In this document: positions 32,682-40,870 of the stretch, piece after piece | Layout of the letters: every line of letters starts with the position of its first letter | How positions within the stretch are numbered: the stretch's first letter is position 1 | Assembly (NCBI GenBank): GCA_003674045.1 | Contig: PENC01000002.1 | Location: 1-64,000 of the forward strand | DNA: 64,000 nt | Origin: Streptomyces griseocarneus | GTDB lineage: Bacteria > Actinomycetota > Actinomycetes > Streptomycetales > Streptomycetaceae | Direction of reading: 5' to 3' | Program-made: the position numbers and the translations under genes | Notes under the pieces: generated by a model | Told to the model about the DNA's origin: nothing | Seen by the model: only the letters and a program-made list of their open reading frames with translations | The model's database searches: none

Positions 32682-35600
32682 TCAATCCTCCGCAGGAAGA
32701 ACGTCGGACTCGCCTGAGCGAGAAGCCTGTACCGACTTGGTAGCCCGAGCCCTAGCAAGGTTGTTACGGCTGGCCAGGGTACTGGGGTGGGTATCACCGA
32801 ACACCTGCTCACACTGGACGAGGGTGGTCTCGTGCAGCGGGATCGCCCGCCCAAGATCCCCAGCCTCCTCGTAGGCGCATGCGAGATTGTTACGGCTGGC
32901 CAGGGTGCTGGGGTGGGTGTCGCCGAGCACCTCCTCACACTGGACGAGGGTGGCCTCATACAGCGGGATCGCCCGGCCAAGATCCCCAGCACCCTTGTAG
33001 GTGTAGGCGAGATTGTTACGGCTGCTCAAGGTATAGGGGTGGGTGTCGCCGAGCACCTCCTCACACTGGGCGAGGGCGGCCTCAAACAGTGGGATCGCCC
33101 GGCCCAAGTCCCCAGCACGTCCGTACGCGCCTGCGAGGTTGTTGCGGCTGACCAGGGTCTGGGGGTGGGTGTCGCCGAGCACCTCCTCACACTGGACGAG
33201 GGTGGCCTCGTACAGTGGGATCGCCCGGCCCAAGTCCCCAGCACTCTCATAAGCGCTGGCAAGGTTGTTGCGGCTGGCCAGGGTGTCGGGGTGGGTATCG
33301 CCAAGCACCTCCTCACGCTGGGCAAGGGTGGCCTCATACAGTGGGATCGCCCGCCCAAGATCCCCAGCACTCTCATAAACGCCCGCGAGGTTGTTGCGGC
33401 TGGCCAAGGTCTGCGGATGGGTAACACCCAACACCTGCTCACATTGGGCGAGGGTGGCCTCGTACAGTGGGATCGCCCGCCCAAGATCCCCAGCACGTCC
33501 GTACGCGCCAGCGAGGTTGTTGCGGCTGGCCAGGGTGTCGGGGTGGGTATCGCCAAGCACCTCCTCACGCTGGGCAAGGGTGGCCTCAAACAGTGGGATC
33601 GCCCGCCCAAGATCCCCAGCACTCTCATAAACGCCCGCGACGCTGTTGCGGCTGGCCAGGGTATCGGGGTGGGTGTCGCCAAGCACCTGTTCGTACTGGG
33701 CGAGGGTGGCCTCATACAGTGGGATCGCCCGCCCAAGATCCCCAGCACTCTCATAAACGCCCGCGAGGTTGTTGCGGCTGGCCAGGGTGTCGGGGTGGGT
33801 ATCGCCAAGCACCTCCTCACGCTGGGCAAGGGTGGCCTCAAACAGTGGGATCGCCCGCCCAAGATCCCCAGCACTCTCATAAACGCCCGCGAGGTTGTTG
33901 CGGCTGATCAGGGTGTCGGGGTGGGTATCGCCAAGCACCTGTTCGTACTGGGCGAGGGTGGCCTCATACAGTGGGATCGCCCGCCCAAGATCCCCAGCAC
34001 TCCCATAAACGCCCGCGAGGTTGTTGCGGCTGGCCAGGGTGTCGGGGTGGGTATCGCCAAGCACCTCCTCACGCTGGGCAAGGGTGGCCTCAAACAGTGG
34101 GATCGCCCGCCCAAGATCCCCGGCACGTCCGTACGCGCCTGCGAGGTTGTTGCGGCTGACCAGGGTCTGGGGGTGGGTGTCGCCAAGCACCTCCTCACGC
34201 TGGGCAAGGGTGGCCTCAAACAGTGGGATCGCCCGCCCAAGATCCCCAGCACTCTCATAAACGCCCGCGACGCTGTTGCGGCTGGCCAGGGTCTGAGGGT
34301 GGGTGTCGCCAAGCACCTCCTCACGCTGGGCGAGGGTGGCCTCATACAGTGGGATCGCCCGCCCAAGATCCCCAGCACTCGCGTAAACGTATGCGAGGTT
34401 GTTGCGGCTGGCCAGGGTGCTGGGGTGGGTGTCGCCAAGCATCTGCTCACACTGGGCGAGGGTGGCCTCATACAGTGGGATCGCCCGCCCAAGATCCCCA
34501 GCACTCTCATAAGCGCTGGCGAGGTTGTTGCGGCTGGCCAGAGTGTCGGGGTGGGTATCGCCCAACACAATTTCATGATCGGCCAGGTCCTTCGTGAGGA
34601 GTGGGATGGCACGCGCCATCTGCTCGGCTCGGCGCAGGTGATTGCTTGCCGCGGCGAAGAGCGCAAAGGTGGCTTCGGTGGCGCTTCCAGCCGGGAGGCC
34701 AGCGGCGAGCGCTGCGATGTGTGGCAGGAGCCCTTCCCATAGGCGTGTGGCCGACTGCAAGGGCTCGTCGCGTGAGGGCAGCGCGTGCAGAAGGACCTGT
34801 TCCGCTGCGGACTTCCCCTGTAGTGGGTGGGTGCAGTCGGTGGAGGGGTACGTGCGCAGGACGACTTGCAGGAGGCGGTGGATGCTGAGGGTGGGTCCGG
34901 TGAGGGTGATCATGTTGTAGGCGTGGAGGACGCCGAGTGCGTCATCCAGGGCGTCCGGATCTACCTCGGGTGCGAGTGGGGTCAGCAGGGTGCGGGGGAT
35001 GGCGTCAGGGGCGAGCCAGGCCATGGCCTCCAGGACCGTCACGGCCAAGGAATCGCGCTTGCTGATGGCGGTCAGGGACTGGTCCCAGACCCGGGCCACC
35101 GTGCGCTGGGGATCGATGCCGTCGGAACTCTTGGACAGCATCCGCGGCAGGGCCTGCCGGTATGCGGCCATGTCCTTACCCGTCTGATGGAGATAGGCGC
35201 CGGCCTGCTCCAGCGCAAGCGGCAGATACCCCAGCTCCTCCGCCAGGCGCTCAGCCTCCCAACGCTGTTCGGCATTGGCCTCTTCCCCGGCGTAGGCGAG
35301 GGTGCACAGGAGGTCAGCGGACGCGGTGGGGCTGAGCAGGCCCAGGGGCAGGGTGGGGGCGATGCTGTGCCAGCCGGTGGCCTTCCGGCTGGTGGCCAGA
35401 TGATGCCCACCGGACAAGGCCCCGAGATAGGGGCGCAGCGTGCCGGGGTCTTCCACGTTGTCGAAGATCAGCAGCCAGCCTGGATGCCATTGCAGCCACG
35501 TCATGGCCCACGCGGTGCGCTCCTCCGCGCTCGCGCTGGAGGCCCAGTGCGGGCACAGCCGCCCTGCCAGGGCTGAGAGACCGGCCTCGATCAGCTCGGG

Positions 35601-35984
35601 TGATTCGGCGTTGATCCACCACACCAGGGTGTAGTGGTGGCGGTAGCGCACGGCGTAGTGCAGGGCCAGTGTGCTTTTACCGATGCCTCCCAGGCCGTGC
35701 ACCGCGGCTGGCTGTGTAACTGCGGCATCGCCTGACGAGCTCAGCATGGAGTGCAGCCGGTCCAGCGTGTCGTCGCGGCCGACGAACACGCCCGACATCG
35801 AGCCCGGGAGGTTGGCGGTGCCGGGCGGTGCAGGTATCTCCCGTACCCAGCGCACCGCTTCCGGCGGCAGCGTGACAAAGCGCGCATGGTCCCCTGTGAC
35901 CGCGAGCTCTACCGCAAGCGCCGCAACCGCACCCTTTCCCGACGCCTCTACTTCAGACACCCCGCAGGTACCGGTCGCGGTCAC
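32682..35984 (-). CDS. NLR-like NB-ARC protein with about 15 near-identical TPRs and N-terminal amyloid-type motif
   Basis: A 1100-residue STAND ATPase. Residues 14-33 carry a short motif (ASGKGAVAALAVELAVTGDH) matching the C-terminus of the upstream protein. The NB-ARC domain has Walker A GLGGIGKST (97-105), Walker B LLIFDNVED (171-179), an ATSR sensor-like motif (197-200) and GYLPLALEQAG (252-262). A helical region with IHRLLQVVLR follows, then about 15 copies of a 42-residue TPR (GDLGRAIPLYEATLAQ..) to near the C-terminus. In known NLRs such repeats sense a ligand and NB-ARC oligomerises. ATGA overlap with the upstream gene. Biological trigger unknown, defence most likely. Confidence 0.85.
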   Translation of the reverse strand: MTATGTCGVSEVEASGKGAVAALAVELAVTGDHARFVTLPPEAVRWVREIPAPPGTANLPGSMSGVFVGRDDTLDRLHSMLSSSGDAAVTQPAAVHGLGGIGKSTLALHYAVRYRHHYTLVWWINAESPELIEAGLSALAGRLCPHWASSASAEERTAWAMTWLQWHPGWLLIFDNVEDPGTLRPYLGALSGGHHLATSRKATGWHSIAPTLPLGLLSPTASADLLCTLAYAGEEANAEQRWEAERLAEELGYLPLALEQAGAYLHQTGKDMAAYRQALPRMLSKSSDGIDPQRTVARVWDQSLTAISKRDSLAVTVLEAMAWLAPDAIPRTLLTPLAPEVDPDALDDALGVLHAYNMITLTGPTLSIHRLLQVVLRTYPSTDCTHPLQGKSAAEQVLLHALPSRDEPLQSATRLWEGLLPHIAALAAGLPAGSATEATFALFAAASNHLRRAEQMARAIPLLTKDLADHEIVLGDTHPDTLASRNNLASAYESAGDLGRAIPLYEATLAQCEQMLGDTHPSTLASRNNLAYVYASAGDLGRAIPLYEATLAQREEVLGDTHPQTLASRNSVAGVYESAGDLGRAIPLFEATLAQREEVLGDTHPQTLVSRNNLAGAYGRAGDLGRAIPLFEATLAQREEVLGDTHPDTLASRNNLAGVYGSAGDLGRAIPLYEATLAQYEQVLGDTHPDTLISRNNLAGVYESAGDLGRAIPLFEATLAQREEVLGDTHPDTLASRNNLAGVYESAGDLGRAIPLYEATLAQYEQVLGDTHPDTLASRNSVAGVYESAGDLGRAIPLFEATLAQREEVLGDTHPDTLASRNNLAGAYGRAGDLGRAIPLYEATLAQCEQVLGVTHPQTLASRNNLAGVYESAGDLGRAIPLYEATLAQREEVLGDTHPDTLASRNNLASAYESAGDLGRAIPLYEATLVQCEEVLGDTHPQTLVSRNNLAGAYGRAGDLGRAIPLFEAALAQCEEVLGDTHPYTLSSRNNLAYTYKGAGDLGRAIPLYEATLVQCEEVLGDTHPSTLASRNNLACAYEEAGDLGRAIPLHETTLVQCEQVFGDTHPSTLASRNNLARARATKSVQASRSGESDVLPAED
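32740..34640 (-). repeat. Tandem 126-bp repeats encoding TPRs
   Basis: About 15 head-to-tail copies of a 126-bp unit, differing at a limited set of positions. GDLGRAIPL is encoded 14 times with almost the same codons, while the positions after SRN, before THP and in the first helix vary (D/S/Q/Y, A/V/I/S, ES/GR/AS/GS). High DNA identity implies recent unequal recombination or gene conversion. Both edges are approximate. Confidence 0.92.
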
Positions 35985-36394
35985 GGCCGGACAGTGTTGT
36001 GATCACCGCTGACCGCGGTCGTGATCGTCTGCGCAGCAATGGACCGCTCACCGGACGCCGTCACCGTCACCGTCCCTGCCGCCACCAGAGCCGACAGCTC
36101 CCCCAGCAGTTCGGCGTCCTCACGCAGTGCCCTCTTGATCTGCTGTCGCAACGCCCCCGCAGCATCCTCGTCACCCGGTTCCGCGACCGCATCCTGTACT
36201 GCCGCCTCGAGTGCTGCGCGTTCCTCCGGGACCCGCCGCCGCCAGACCGCGCGCAGGATACGCCGCCCGGCATTCGCCGTCGCATCCACAGCAGCATCTT
36301 CCGCCCGTACCAACACCCCAGCCCCGTAAGCGCCCAGGGCCGCTGTCAGGTACGGCCCCACCTGCTCCATCACCGTGACGATCTCAGTATCCAT
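35981..36394 (-). CDS. Bell-like helical effector with C-terminal amyloid-type signalling motif
   Basis: A 137-residue protein. An N-terminal hydrophobic/amphipathic helix (VGPYLTAALGAYGAGVLV, about 12-29) and a helical charged domain (about 30-105) are followed by residues 113-132, ASGERSIAAQTITTAVSGDH. That motif aligns without gaps with residues 14-33 of the NB-ARC protein encoded next, 10/20 identical. This arrangement matches bacterial amyloid signalling (BASS) pairs, in which a Bell-domain effector, probably membrane-damaging, is triggered by an NLR. The start of the NLR gene overlaps its stop. Cytotoxicity is inferred, not shown. Confidence 0.7.
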   Translation of the reverse strand: MDTEIVTVMEQVGPYLTAALGAYGAGVLVRAEDAAVDATANAGRRILRAVWRRRVPEERAALEAAVQDAVAEPGDEDAAGALRQQIKRALREDAELLGELSALVAAGTVTVTASGERSIAAQTITTAVSGDHNTVRP

Positions 36395-36893
36395 CCCGCG
36401 CCTCTCCCCTCACCCCGCAGTGCACCACCTGGCGCACACACGGCCCCCCAAACGTATGAGCCAGCCTGACCGCCTGACCAGGGAAACACCAAACCCGCAG
36501 CACCCAGTTCCCCAGCACCACGGCGATCGGTCGAAACCTTCTTCACTTCCTCAAGGGCGCACCCTGCGGGCGCGCCGGGCGGCCGGGCGCCCTTGGCCGG
36601 GCTGCGGCCTGACGGCCGGTCCCGGCCAAACGCCCACCGCCCCGCACCAGGGCCCGCCCACGGCGAAGCAGCCCCGCCCCTGGACGATCAAGGACAGGCG
36701 CCGGCCGACGGGGTCACCACGCCCGCGACCGGCAGTCGCAACGTGGTGGCACTCGCGCGAACAGGGACAGCGTGGCCAGGCCGAGTGGGGGTTGCTGGAG
36801 ACACACGCGCGCCAGCCCGTCCGACAGCCCCGCCATCGTGGCTGACTTTCCGTGGCTGAGGCCCGAACAGCCCCAACCACGGCTTCAGCACCG
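36395..36893. other. Noncoding gap within the element
   Basis: About 500 bp with no frame showing a ribosome binding site plus sensible protein. It holds a locally A/T-richer patch (about 36470-36560) and a GC-rich, self-complementary stretch around 36555-36645 (GGGCGC/GCGCCC and GGCCGG/CCGGCC repeats). It probably includes the promoter of the Bell/NLR pair. A cis-acting transfer or replication site is possible but has no direct support. Confidence 0.5.
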
Positions 36894-37193
36894 CTAACTC
36901 GCTTCCCTGAAGCAGCCCGCTGCCCGAGCTACCGTCCGCGCCGCGGTCGTCGACAGTTCCACCCTCACAACACCGGAACCGTCTGCCGCCGAGCCCGCCC
37001 GCAGCCGCACGCCGGACACGTCGACACCCGCCGCCACCAGCGCAGCGCCGAGCTCGGTCACCGCGTCGCGGGCATCCCGCCACCCGGCCACGTAGTCCAC
37101 CCCGCGCACCCACACCGCATCATCGGGATCGAACTCCTCCGCTCCGAACCCCACGCCTTCGATCTCAAACGCTTCGTCACCCGGCCCGGACAT
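36894..37193 (-). CDS. Small acidic protein of unknown function
   Basis: A 99-residue soluble, acidic protein (MSGPGDEAFEIEGVGFGAEEFDPDDAVWVRGVDYVAGWRDARDAV). A second half (ALVAAGVDVSGVRLRAGSAADGSGVVRVELS) looks like an alpha/beta unit. The ATG at 37193 has GAGGGG 10 nt upstream. Similar short acidic proteins occur near regulators in Streptomyces, but I do not recognise a named family. It is flanked by two gaps of 500 bp (left) and 230 bp (right). Confidence 0.6.
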   Translation of the reverse strand: MSGPGDEAFEIEGVGFGAEEFDPDDAVWVRGVDYVAGWRDARDAVTELGAALVAAGVDVSGVRLRAGSAADGSGVVRVELSTTAARTVARAAGCFREAS

Positions 37194-37423
37194 CAACTCG
37201 CCACCCCTCAAAGAATCTCGGCTGAAGCTGGATCTTGTCGGGGTATCGCACGAACGCACGGCGAGTACCCCGGTACCATCGGCACCGGGGTCTCGCGATC
37301 CCTGCCGGACCACCTCCTCCCGCCAAGGAATCAGGGGTGGTCCGGTCTCATATGCGGCTGTGCTGTGTGATCAAGGGGCGGGAGTCGTCACGCCGTCTCG
37401 GGAATGAGCAGCTCCCACCCGGT

Positions 37424-37741
37424 CTACGAAGGCGACGGCTCCGACACCTCGGTGACCACTTCGAAGGGCTGCATGCGCATCGATACGAACAGCGTGTGGC
37501 CCGTGCGCTTCGTGTGCTCGTAAGCCCATTGCCACGGACCGAACGAGGTCTCGGACTCGGGCGACCACATGTCGCACGACGCGCACACCGCCTCGTACTC
37601 AGGCTCGCCGGGCTCTTCGCTCTGCACCCCACGAGTTGTGGCCCGCAGGGCCCAGGACGTGAGCCGAAGGGCCACTCTGACCAGCGCCGTCCCACGTACG
37701 GCCTGCTGCTTACGGCGACGACCCGCCGTACCTAATCGCAT
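37424..37741 (-). CDS. DUF7848-type protein
   Basis: A 105-residue protein. The C-terminal part, EYEAVCASCDMWSPESETSFGPWQWAYEHTKRTGHTLFVSMRMQPFEV, has the CxxC, the W..W..EHT..TGH spacing and overall size that I associate with DUF7848, common in Streptomyces beside HTH regulators and anti-sigma-like ATPases. The CxxC plus two His could bind zinc. A basic N-terminus of about 35 residues precedes it. AAAGG lies 7 nt before the ATG. The 270-bp gap to the next gene on its right shows no clear gene. Confidence 0.65.
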   Translation of the reverse strand: MRLGTAGRRRKQQAVRGTALVRVALRLTSWALRATTRGVQSEEPGEPEYEAVCASCDMWSPESETSFGPWQWAYEHTKRTGHTLFVSMRMQPFEVVTEVSEPSPS

Positions 37742-38010
37742 TGCGTTGCCTTTCTGGGCCTGAGCTGGGCAGGGGCCGCAGTCCGGTCGGTCCCTGCCCA
37801 GCCGCAGAGGGTGGTGGCCGCTCCTGCACCACCCGGTTGTTATGTGCGGTCCGGCTCCCGGTGGGTTCAGGCACCGGGAGCCGAACCGCTGGCGGCGGAT
37901 GGAGCGGCCGCCGCCGTCCCCTCGGCACGTTTGACGGCGAGACCCCACGACGCGGCGGACAAGGGCCGCGCGCGGCATGGGTGCTCCGTGTCGAGGGAGT
38001 CCAGGAAGCG

Positions 38011-38226
38011 CTACCTCCGGCCCTCGCGGGACCGCGTGCGCCACTCCCGCCGGACCCTGACCGGTGACTCGCTGTCCACCTTCAGGGGAAGGCCGGACTT
38101 GAAGAACACCACGGTCTCCGTGTGGTCGCGGGCGCGCCGGTCGGTGCGAACGCTCTTCACTTCCCGCTGCCTGTCGCCGTCGAGGACCACGTCACCACGC
38201 CGGATCATGTACGCGAGCAAGCGCAT
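38011..38226 (-). CDS. Small basic protein coupled to the ATPase gene
   Basis: A 71-residue protein with a beta-rich look (MRLLAYMIRRGDVVLDGDRQREVKSVRTDRR, then TVVFFKSGLPLKVDSESPVRVRREW), perhaps a small barrel. The ATG shares a base with the stop of the upstream ATPase gene (TGATG), indicating translational coupling. Not recognised as a named family. Confidence 0.65.
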   Translation of the reverse strand: MRLLAYMIRRGDVVLDGDRQREVKSVRTDRRARDHTETVVFFKSGLPLKVDSESPVRVRREWRTRSREGRR

Positions 38227-38648
38227 CACGCCCACCCTTCGCGGGACTGCGTCAGCAGCGCCCATACGGACTTGCCGACGCCGTTCCTGTCACTGACGCC
38301 CCAGCTGTCGGCCAGGCTCTCCACCACATGGAGACCACGTCCGCCCTCCTCCGCCTGCTCGCAGGGCACGGGCTTCTGCTCGTCGGCGTCGTCAACCTGG
38401 ATGCGTACACCGTCGGGGTACGGGACGAACCGCGTCTCGATCTCCCGGTCCCACGGCACACGCGCGTGGACGACGGCGTTCGTCAGGAGCTCGGAGAGCA
38501 CCACGAGCGCCGGTTCCTCGATGCCCGACAGACCCCAGTCCGCCAAGGCCTTGCTGAGCTCTCCCCTCGCGCGTCTGACGCACTGCACCTGGTGCGGCCA
38601 ACGGCGAATGACGGAAGCCAAGTTGGAAGTAACAACAGTCTGCTCCAT
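38226..38648 (-). CDS. Anti-sigma/RsbW-like histidine-kinase-type ATPase
   Basis: A 140-residue GHKL ATPase. The N-box is in LVVLSELLTNAVVHARVPWDREIETR, the G1 box in VRIQVDDADEQKP, and a G2-like segment in EEGGRGLHVVESLADSWGV. Such stand-alone HATPase_c domains are extremely common in Streptomyces as anti-sigma or regulatory kinases. The ATG at 38648 is chosen over a TTG at 38672. It is divergent from the XRE-TPR regulator across a palindromic operator, and translationally coupled to the 71-residue gene after it. Confidence 0.85.
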   Translation of the reverse strand: MEQTVVTSNLASVIRRWPHQVQCVRRARGELSKALADWGLSGIEEPALVVLSELLTNAVVHARVPWDREIETRFVPYPDGVRIQVDDADEQKPVPCEQAEEGGRGLHVVESLADSWGVSDRNGVGKSVWALLTQSREGWA

Positions 38649-38695
38649 GCCGGAAAGACTGGCCGCCCGCAAGCACCCCGAGTAAGGCCCAACGG

Positions 38696-38714
38696 GGTAC
38701 CCATGGTGGGTACC
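38696..38714. promoter_or_regulatory. Inverted-repeat operator between ATPase and XRE-TPR genes
   Basis: GGTACCCA (38696-38703) and TGGGTACC (38707-38714) form a perfect 8-bp inverted repeat around a 3-bp spacer, midway in the 125-bp divergent promoter region. It is a strong candidate binding site for the XRE-TPR regulator. Confidence 0.65.
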
Positions 38715-38773
38715 ATCGCCTCACGCAGCGCCACACGGCGAACAGTGCAGGTCCCCAGCCCCGGAGCGCCCGC

Positions 38774-40081
38774 ATGCCTGAGACTTCGCAATGGCCCGGC
38801 CTTCCTGACCAGTTGTTGTCCAGTCCAGCGATGATCGCGGCCTGCCGTGAGCGGGACTTCGGGCAGATCTTCAAGCTGGTCAGGCGTGCGGGGGTGTACA
38901 ACTACGTCATTGCTCAGCGCTGCAAGCTGACTCCCAGTCGGGTCGGCGAGGTGATCTCCGGCGACCGCGGGATCATCAGCATGGACATCATCGAGCGGAT
39001 CGCTGACGGCCTGCACATCCCGGGGCACATGCTGGGATTGGCCCGCCGGAGCTGGGAGACGCCCCCTGCCGCGATGCCCGACAGGCAGACCGGTGAGATC
39101 CTGCCGCCTCCGTCGAGCGCTGTCCGCGCGCTGCCCAGCGCCGACCTGGACAGCATCCTTGCCCTTGCCGCCGGGCCCAAGCTCAGCCCATCCACGGTGC
39201 GCGCCCTGCACTCGTCCATCGAGGACTACTGGCGACGCGACAACGAGCACGGTGGCAAGGCGCTGCGCCCCGCCGTCGTCGGACAGCTCCGCTACGTCGT
39301 CGAGCTGATCAAGGAAGCGCCCGAAGGTGAGTACCGCCGCAACCTGTACGGCGTGGCCGCCGAGCTCGCCCGCATGACCGGCTGGACGTACTTCGACGCC
39401 CGGCAGTACAGCCAGGCCCGTACGTATTTCACGGAGGCTCTGCACCTGGCGAAAGAGATCGACGACCGGCCGTTCATGGCCAACGTGCTCTCCTGCATGA
39501 GTCTGCAAGCCACCTACGAGGAGCGCCCGGCGGATGCCGTCGCCCTGTCCACGGCCGCCCAGGACTGCGCCCGGTGGCACGGTGCGACACCACGCGTCAT
39601 GGCAATGCTGTCGATGCGGGAGGCGTTCGCGCACGCGTTCATGAGCGATCAGCCGGCGACGCACGCCGCGCTCGCCGAGGCCCACAGCCAGTTCGGGCGT
39701 ATCTCCGACGGCGACGCGGATCCGTCGTGGGTGACCTACTTCGACGAGACCAAGCTCATCGTCGACACCGGCATTGCCCGCGGTCGGCTCGGGGAGGCGG
39801 ACGCCGCGGAGCCTCTGGTCACGGACGCCTTACGGCGCGGGCACTCCGACAACCACCGCGGCCGCGCCTTCCACTCGTTCTGGCTCGCCAGCATCCAGTT
39901 GCAACGCGGCAACCTCGACCAGGCGTGCCACACAGCAGCCCAGGCCCTGGACATCGCGTCGGCCGTCGACTCAGAACGGGTCGCCGGTCACCTGCGGGAG
40001 TTCCACCAGCAGCTTGCCCCGTACAGGCGGGAGCCCGCAGCCGTGGCGTTCGAGACGCGGCTACGGGCCACCCTGCAGTGA
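38774..40081 (+). CDS. XRE-type HTH regulator with TPR domain
   Basis: A 435-residue regulator. An N-terminal Cro/C1-like HTH (FGQIFKLVRRAGVYNYVIAQRCKLTPSRVGEVISGDRGIISMDIIERIADGL, about 29-80) is followed by a linker. A long helical TPR region (about 150-425, with QYSQARTYFTEALHLAKEIDD, GRLGEADAAEPLVTDALRRG and RGNLDQACHTAAQALDIA) follows. This layout is typical of Streptomyces regulators that bind a peptide or partner through TPRs. GGAG lies 7 nt before the ATG. It converges on the Nudix gene with a 4-bp gap and is divergent from the anti-sigma-like ATPase. Confidence 0.88.
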   Translation: MPETSQWPGLPDQLLSSPAMIAACRERDFGQIFKLVRRAGVYNYVIAQRCKLTPSRVGEVISGDRGIISMDIIERIADGLHIPGHMLGLARRSWETPPAAMPDRQTGEILPPPSSAVRALPSADLDSILALAAGPKLSPSTVRALHSSIEDYWRRDNEHGGKALRPAVVGQLRYVVELIKEAPEGEYRRNLYGVAAELARMTGWTYFDARQYSQARTYFTEALHLAKEIDDRPFMANVLSCMSLQATYEERPADAVALSTAAQDCARWHGATPRVMAMLSMREAFAHAFMSDQPATHAALAEAHSQFGRISDGDADPSWVTYFDETKLIVDTGIARGRLGEADAAEPLVTDALRRGHSDNHRGRAFHSFWLASIQLQRGNLDQACHTAAQALDIASAVDSERVAGHLREFHQQLAPYRREPAAVAFETRLRATLQ

Positions 40082-40085
40082 TCTC

Positions 40086-40619
40086 TCAGCGGATCGACTC
40101 GTCCATCAGCACGTACAGCAGGCCGACGAGCGCACCGCTGCTGACGATCTCGCGGCGGTCGATCATACCGCGCACCTGATCCAGCGGAATCCACTCGATC
40201 CGGTCGGACTCGTTCTTCTCGGTCGGCGCCCCGATGTGCGTGGCGCCGTCGGCACGGAACACGTAGTGCTGCGAGTCCGTGATCCCGTTCGCGGGCTCCG
40301 CGTAGATCAGCGGCTTCATGGCGCCGGGCCGCCAGCCCGTCTCCTCCTCGACCTCCCGAGCGGCAGCCTCCTCGGGGGACTCTCCCTCCTCGATCAGGCC
40401 CATGGGCAGCTCCCACGCCCACTTGTCCGTGATGAAGCGGTGCCGCCACATCATCAGGACCTCACGCCGGTCGTTGACCACCGCCGCCACGGCCAGGTGC
40501 CGCAGCCGCACCACGTGGTGCTCCCACCGTTTCCCGTCCGGCTGCTCGACATCGACCAGGCACAGGTTCACCCAAGGATTGGTGTATATCTGCCGCTCGC
40601 CGTGGGTCTTCCACTGCAT
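40086..40619 (-). CDS. Nudix hydrolase
   Basis: A 177-residue enzyme of the Nudix superfamily: a complete Nudix box, GLIEEGESPEEAAAREVEEETGW, is present at about 96-118, with the expected GX5EX7REUXEEXGU spacing. It probably hydrolyses a nucleoside-diphosphate-linked compound, and the QHYVFRADGATHIGAPTEKNESDRIEWIPLDQV region resembles ADP-ribose-type members. The ATG at 40619 follows GAGAGGGG by 8 nt. It is the last element gene before the right end. Its link to phage or plasmid defence is speculative. Confidence 0.88.
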   Translation of the reverse strand: MQWKTHGERQIYTNPWVNLCLVDVEQPDGKRWEHHVVRLRHLAVAAVVNDRREVLMMWRHRFITDKWAWELPMGLIEEGESPEEAAAREVEEETGWRPGAMKPLIYAEPANGITDSQHYVFRADGATHIGAPTEKNESDRIEWIPLDQVRGMIDRREIVSSGALVGLLYVLMDESIR

Positions 40620-40796
40620 GTGTGTTGCCCCTCTCGCCGTCACCGGACAGCATCCCAGAGGCCGCGGCGACGTGGTGGGCGAGAGTTGATCCAACCGGAC
40701 AGGTGCGGTTCCCCCGCGCCTCGACGGTGGCTGCGCCGAAGAATGCCGTGGCACCTTTCACCGCCCGCGATCATTCTTGATCGGTAGGCTCTTCGG

Positions 40797-40816
40797 GGTC
40801 GACACGAGGTCGACAC
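40797..40816 (+). repeat. Candidate integrase arm-type sites, right end
   Basis: Two direct copies of GGTCGACAC (40797-40805 and 40808-40816), 11 bp apart, about 120 bp left of the attR core. The same 9-mer occurs at the left end (26652-26660). TACAGT at 40826-40831 is a possible -10 hexamer for the leader ORF that follows. Confidence 0.4.
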
Positions 40817-40870
40817 CAGACCCCGTACAGTCCGGTTTCAACCCGTATGAACAGGGATTGAGGGCAGCCC

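Noticed and set aside
32740..34640. Regular repeats resembling a CRISPR array
   Set aside because: Units are 126 bp with no unique spacers, lie in frame within a coding sequence and encode TPRs. No cas gene is near.
32787..34742. A 651-codon plus-strand open frame in the TPR region
   Set aside because: It is the antisense frame of the tandem TPR array. It repeats regularly (GVGVAKHLLTLGEGGL) only because the DNA repeats, and has no ribosome binding site or known domain.
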